Below are positions 59,468 to 64,000 of a DNA stretch of 64,000 bases, piece after piece. Made by a program: the position numbers and the translations under genes. The stretch is from Gossypium raimondii (taxonomy: Eukaryota > Streptophyta > Magnoliopsida > Malvales > Malvaceae), in the NCBI RefSeq assembly GCF_025698545.1, contig NC_068571.1:43867733-43931732 (forward strand), read 5' to 3'. A model generated the notes under the pieces. That model saw only the letters and a list, made by a program, of their open reading frames with translations, was not told where the DNA came from and made no database searches. Position 1 is the first letter of the stretch. Each line of letters begins with the position of its first letter.

Positions 59468-62461
59468 TCATGTTGTCTTTGTTGTCTTCAAGTCTGTATG
59501 TTGTCTAAATACAGGACCGTAGTTATGGTGCCGAATAAGCACGATCAATATGAAAGTATTAGCAGCCAGGAACAATAAACTCGCCATCCAGAGCTGTAGA
59601 AAGACGTTTTTGCCTTTAAACTCGAGCAGGTAACCCCATAATAACCAATGGGTTTGAGCTCCCATCCACAAAAGAATGCAACATAGGCCTTTCCATTTAA
59701 GCTTCATATTGCTCCATGGCAAAATAAGAGGCAAGAGACAAAAGAACCAGACGAAGTACTGTGCCGTGATTACCTGTTCAAGAAGTAAATCGAGAATAAA
59801 TACACAAATGCAGATTCAAATCGACAAAAAAAACGACAATGTCAATAAAATGAAGTTAGGGAGGTTAAATTCGCGTACCGTACCTTATTGAATGCTACAA
59901 ATGCCACTGTCTGTACAAAGAAGCAGAATACAAGATCCTTTGCGAAGCATAAAATGAGGACTAGCTGCACTATAAACTGAGGCAAAAAGGAGATGAGCTT
60001 TTCAAGAACCGAAAGCTCGCGTTCATAGTTAAGATAGATATGGTAGAAATAGATGGAAAAATTATGTCTTGGATCCGTGCGAGTAAGATGGTATAGCAAT
60101 GCCTCATGTAGAAATTCCCATCCGTATAACCGGAAGAAGAAACCAGTACATAAGAGGAAAACAGTCCCGGAAATGAGACCAAACAAAATCCTTGACCTCG
60201 TGAATGTGCTTTTCAATGCATCACATACAACGCATTTATCAGTCAATTCTGAATTGATTTGATGAGCTTTCCCTTGATCGGAAGTCCAATCACTAAGCAA
60301 TGGTTTTGTTCCAGATCGAAAAAAGCGTGGATCGAGAAAAATGATGATAGGAAGCGCATAGATTATAGGATAAATTCTGAAGTGAACTATAAGACCGTAC
60401 CAAAACGCAGCTTGTACTACATTACCTAGGAAAAACAAAGATGGAAATCAATAAATCCGACAGATATAAAGCAAGTTGTCTTAACATAGTGCTGAATCAT
60501 CAACAATCAAACATAGTACTTGCATTTCACATAAAGAAACAACATATAAGAAAACTACCAAAATAAAAGCTTTCCCTTTCAATACCCCAACTCGAAACTT
60601 TCTCAATTGAAATCAAGCAGGCAGTCCAATATAAATATTATCTCAGTAAATTCTTCCCACAACTGAAATTACAGAGTCGGTTGCATTAGAGACAGTAAAA
60701 GTACCACAAAACCCCCTGTACTATACCCTGGATTGCATTTTAGAGACACATAATTCAAAAAAAATATCATTCCATTGCGGATCCAGTCCTCTCGATGTAC
60801 CCAAGCATCCCGACCAAAATCTAGGACTCCAAAGATCTGTAATAATAATCATGGTATAAGCAAACATTTGAAGTAACCTTAATCTAGAATTGCTAAAGAT
60901 CTTAATCTAGAATTGCTAAAGATAACACAAGAAGGAACAGGTATAAAGGCTGTAAACTAAACAATGGAGCATTACTGATATAAAGTACAAAGTGGACAGA
61001 ACCTTACTGCAAAGTGCACACATACAAAAGCACCTTCCACTATCTCATTTATCAACAATGGTAGAAGAAGAATTCCACTCGATACAAAAGCACACATACG
61101 GACTGATTAAACCACTCAATCTCACTTTGTAAAAGAAGAATTCCACTTTATACATATTATGCATTTTCAGACATCTGCTTTAGCTTCACCTGATGTCAAC
61201 ATTTAACCTAGTCTCTGACAGTAGTTACTTATAAAAACAGTACTTCCAGTCCGGTACTTATCGAAGTAAATTTTTAAAAACTCACCCTTATGAAGATATT
61301 GTATAAGCAAATTCAATGAACAAATGCATTTACATTGTACCAAAAACAAAAGAAACCCAAACATGGAAGAAGAAAAAGGATGGGAGATGACTTACAGCTC
61401 TGCCTTTCCAAGACACAAATGTTAAATTGCAGAAAGCTACCTGTCAATTGAACAAAGGTAATAAGTTAGATTGGAATTGAATTATAGCCTATTCGAACAT
61501 GCTAAATTAGCAGTATACAAACCTACCAGTTGAAAGAATGCTACTGGTTATGGCTTCTGGTAGGCCAACCTTCTCTTCTTTCTTAGGCTCCAGCCTGCCT
61601 TGTATATACTTTGAGCATTATACTCATCAGGGGGTTTTGTGGTACTTTACCCATTAGAGACACATAATTCAAATAAAAATATCATCTTTGTCAAACACCA
61701 AACTTCCCAAAGAGCTCGAAGTCGGACTAACCTGAGTATAGCTATCCCAAATACACTAACAAGCAACCAATAAAGGTAAAGTCTTTTACCTAAGAGCTAT
61801 CTTTTCTATAATGCAAAGGCACCATTGATGACAGGACCCAATTTTTAGAAGCATTTTATAGGAAACTAATACATAAAGCATCAAAAGCAAAATAAATATA
61901 CCATTATTAAGACAGATAATAATCCACAAAATCATAGCACAAACAATAGGTTCACAGTTTCCTCGAGTTCCAATTGTGAAGGCAAATGGATTGAAAAGCC
62001 AAATCAACATGGAATACGTGCATAGATCATCAGGCACCTTGCGTTGCTTCAATATGATACGAATAAACAACCCAACGAACAAATCTGCAAATTGAGGAAC
62101 AAAATGAGGATCAAGACCATGGGTTTTAGCGGAAACTTAATTCTAAAAAATGGGTAAAAATTTAAACTGAAAATTAATAATAAAAAATACCTGAAGCTGA
62201 GAAGAGAAATTTGCCCCAACAACGAGAAGTAAAAGAATTGGGGATTAATAAGAAAGCAAGTAAAGGTGAATAACGATAAGTGGTTCTTTTATAAGGAGAT
62301 TGACCGGAAGCCATTAAAGAAGCAGCATCGGAGAAGACGAGATAATCCACATCTGTATATCGAACTTCCATATGGGTATCTTGCCATTCACCAAATAGGA
62401 TTAAACCCACACGGAAAATGGCTGATATGAGAAGAATCGAACGAGGTTTAAGTGAAATCAT
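59468..62461 (-). CDS. PNT1: GPI mannosyltransferase I catalytic subunit (PIG-M)
   Basis: Four exons, 62461-62191, 62084-61902, 60425-59884 and 59773-59468, give 433 residues. PIG-M (PEANUT1 in Arabidopsis) adds the first mannose to the GPI anchor from dolichol-phosphate mannose, in the ER membrane. The GT-C hallmark DxD is present as YTDVDY (D37, D39) in the first lumenal loop after one helix. Family blocks follow: [65 protein letters not shown] and, at the end, ILPWSNMKL with [10 protein letters not shown]. Many hydrophobic helices span the length. The third exon starts after a 1,476-bp intron that contains a TIR-bounded insertion. The ATG at 62461 is the first in frame. Confidence 0.93.
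60695..61651. mobile_element. TIR-bounded insertion in a PNT1 intron
   Basis: GTAAAAGTACCACAAAACCCCCTG at the left (60695-60718) recurs as its reverse complement at the right (CAGGGGGTTTTGTGGTACTTTAC, 61628-61650). CATTAGAGACA lies outside both ends (60684-60694 and 61652-61662), which would be a 9- to 11-base target duplication, as in Mutator-like elements. The interior shows no protein. A related AGAGACACATAATTCAA word also lies inside the left end. Confidence 0.55.
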
Positions 62462-63837
62462 GGCTGAAAATGAGGAATTTGAGAGGAAAACTAGACCCAA
62501 ATCAAAGTAAAAAAAAGAAAAGAAAAGAAAAGAGAAAAAAAAGTTTAATTGGGGGAGTAAACTAGCTATGAGTCAATGGAGAACAAAGGGAATGAAGTGA
62601 AAATTTTTAGATCCATTTCAATAGGGAGTGTGAGAATGGGATAACCAGGATGGTTATGGCGATCGTACTACTTGCTAATCTTAAAATCAATAATATTTAG
62701 AATATTTAGGTAAATTAGATCACCATTCACTCAACTTTAATATACTTAATAAAATAGTTCAGTCACTCAATTTTTAAAAAACAACAAATCAGTCGTTATT
62801 GAAAAATAAAAATTGTGTGACTTTTTCTTTTCATCCTTCCTTTTTTATTTTTTAATAAATGACTCAATATTTTTACATTTTACGTAAATAGCCGAATATG
62901 TTTATACTTCTTTTTCTCCGTCCCAACAATCTTTGTTTTTAAAGATAGTGATTTGTTTCATTCTACCATCAACCTTTTTGTCTCATTCCCTACCTTTCAA
63001 TCTCTCCCCAACTAGATTTTACATTTCCAAAATCCAAACCACAGCTTCTAATCTATGCCCTCATGGCTGCCATTGTTGTGTCGCCAAACTACAGCTTCTA
63101 ATCTTATGTCCCCAAAACCAGAAACAAATATTGCAACCCAACTGTTTGTGGAAATGTCACAATGAGCTACCATTTTCAATTGTCAACCCAATTCGAACTC
63201 GACTGCAAGAGCAACAATCGCATTGTTTTATCACTAAACCATGGTAGATTCTACGTCCAAAGCATCTGATACGAATACTTTACGATTCGAGCTATTGACG
63301 TGGCTAGTTAATAGTAGAAGAAGAAGAAGAAGAAGAAATAGAGATGACTTGAGAAGAGATGAGATGATGTATTTGGCCAGATACGACGAATAAAAGCTCT
63401 TGACCTGGATTAAGAGTAATCAAAATTTTGTTGTTGATTCAATAGAAATTCTATGCATTTTTAACATCAACATAAAATTTAAAAGAGTAATCAAAATTTT
63501 CAAATACGTGATTAAGTGTTTTATATATACATGCACTTTTAAGAAATTTTGAAATATTATTTTGTTTTACTTTCAAAGAGTATTATTTTATTTTTATTTA
63601 ATAAGTTATTCTATCAAATTCACATCCACATAAAATGTAAATTAGTTTAAATTTTCAAAATATTTTTATTTTAATATTAAAATTAAGGTTTTTCACAAGT
63701 AAAAATATAGGTTAGGGCTTATTTAATTACAAAAATTGCATAAGAGCTTGTTTAAATAAAGTGTAATAGTTTAAGGGCTTTTTATTACATTAGGCACAAA
63801 TTTTAGATGGAACAAAGAATAACAAGGGTGAACACTC
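62462..63837. other. Upstream of PNT1, no gene seen
   Basis: Short leader of PNT1, then AT-rich sequence with a MITE fragment (about 62,700-62,800, TTCACTCAACTTTAATA and TTCAGTCACTCAA words). A (GAA)n microsatellite lies at 63,316-63,337. The stretch 62,960-63,240 is less AT-rich but gives no recognisable protein. Confidence 0.45.
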
Positions 63838-63992
63838 AAGGTCACTGACGATTAATAAGTTTATGTTTTGGTTACTCAATTTTAAAAAGTTACAAAACTG
63901 TCACTCAATTATTCAAATAGTTCAGTGATCATTTTGTAACTTTTTAAAGTTGAGTGACCAAAACATAGACTTACTAATAATTTAGTGACCTT
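63838..63992. repeat. Complete 155-bp foldback MITE
   Basis: The two halves are near-perfect reverse complements. AAGGTCACTGACGATTAATA on the left faces ATTAGTGACCTT on the right, with TTTGGTTACTCAATTTTAAA and its complement inside and a short loop near 63,905-63,920. Fragments of the same family occur at 15,070, 47,745 and 62,700. Confidence 0.75.
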
Positions 63993-64000
63993 AAATATAA

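Noticed and set aside
62933-63247. Plus-strand frame of 104 codons
   Set aside because: No recognisable domain, no splice context and composition like the surrounding spacer.
1-64000. CRISPR arrays, tRNA and rRNA genes
   Set aside because: None was seen. The regular repeats present are explained by transposon arrays, tandem duplications and LTR words.

Overview
The window looks like nuclear DNA of a dicot plant. It is AT-rich, its genes are split by GT-AG introns, and it encodes plant-only proteins such as TIC40, a PsbQ-like lumen protein, a snakin/GASA peptide and a CYP81-type P450. The dispersed repeats resemble those of cotton (Gossypium, Malvaceae), but that assignment is inference from memory. 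No database search was possible, and exon limits were read by eye from splice sites, reading frame and family similarity.

The left half (1-34,500) is mostly repeats. It holds fragments of long LTRs, an En/Spm-type transposase relic, three solo LTRs of one family (7776-10775, 23315-25550, 26678-29174; each TG...CA with a perfect 5-bp target duplication), a CACTA-type end, two Mutator-like non-autonomous elements (one, 16895-18361, with a 9-bp target duplication and an internal tandem array), a LINE relic, and two decayed Copia elements. Only two intact genes stand here: a CYP81 P450 on the minus strand (11479-13546) and a 12-cysteine snakin/GASA peptide gene (21665-23148). A shred of a second P450 lies at about 20,625-20,715.

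The right half (35,000-62,500) is gene-dense. In order it holds AAF (senescence-associated plastid protein, +), an HMGA/HMG-I/Y AT-hook protein (+), RAD4/XPC (-), a PsbQ-like protein (+), TIC40 (-), a 3.3-kb PIF/Harbinger-like element carrying a broken nucleoside-transporter gene copy, STN1 (+), and PIG-M/PNT1 GPI mannosyltransferase I (-). RAD4 and TIC40 are also neighbours in Arabidopsis (At5g16630/At5g16620), so part of the order is ancestral. Foldback MITEs of several families sit inside introns of AAF, TIC40 and PNT1.

The genes do not form one pathway. Several are plastid proteins (AAF, PsbQ-like, TIC40) and two act in genome maintenance (RAD4 in nucleotide excision repair, STN1 at telomeres). 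The most notable points are an apparent 2-bp frameshift in the last RAD4 exon that removes the predicted centrin-binding helix, a transporter gene copy captured with its introns by a TIR element that ends 65 bp before the STN1 start codon, and a conserved splice-site pair in the leader of the solo-LTR family.
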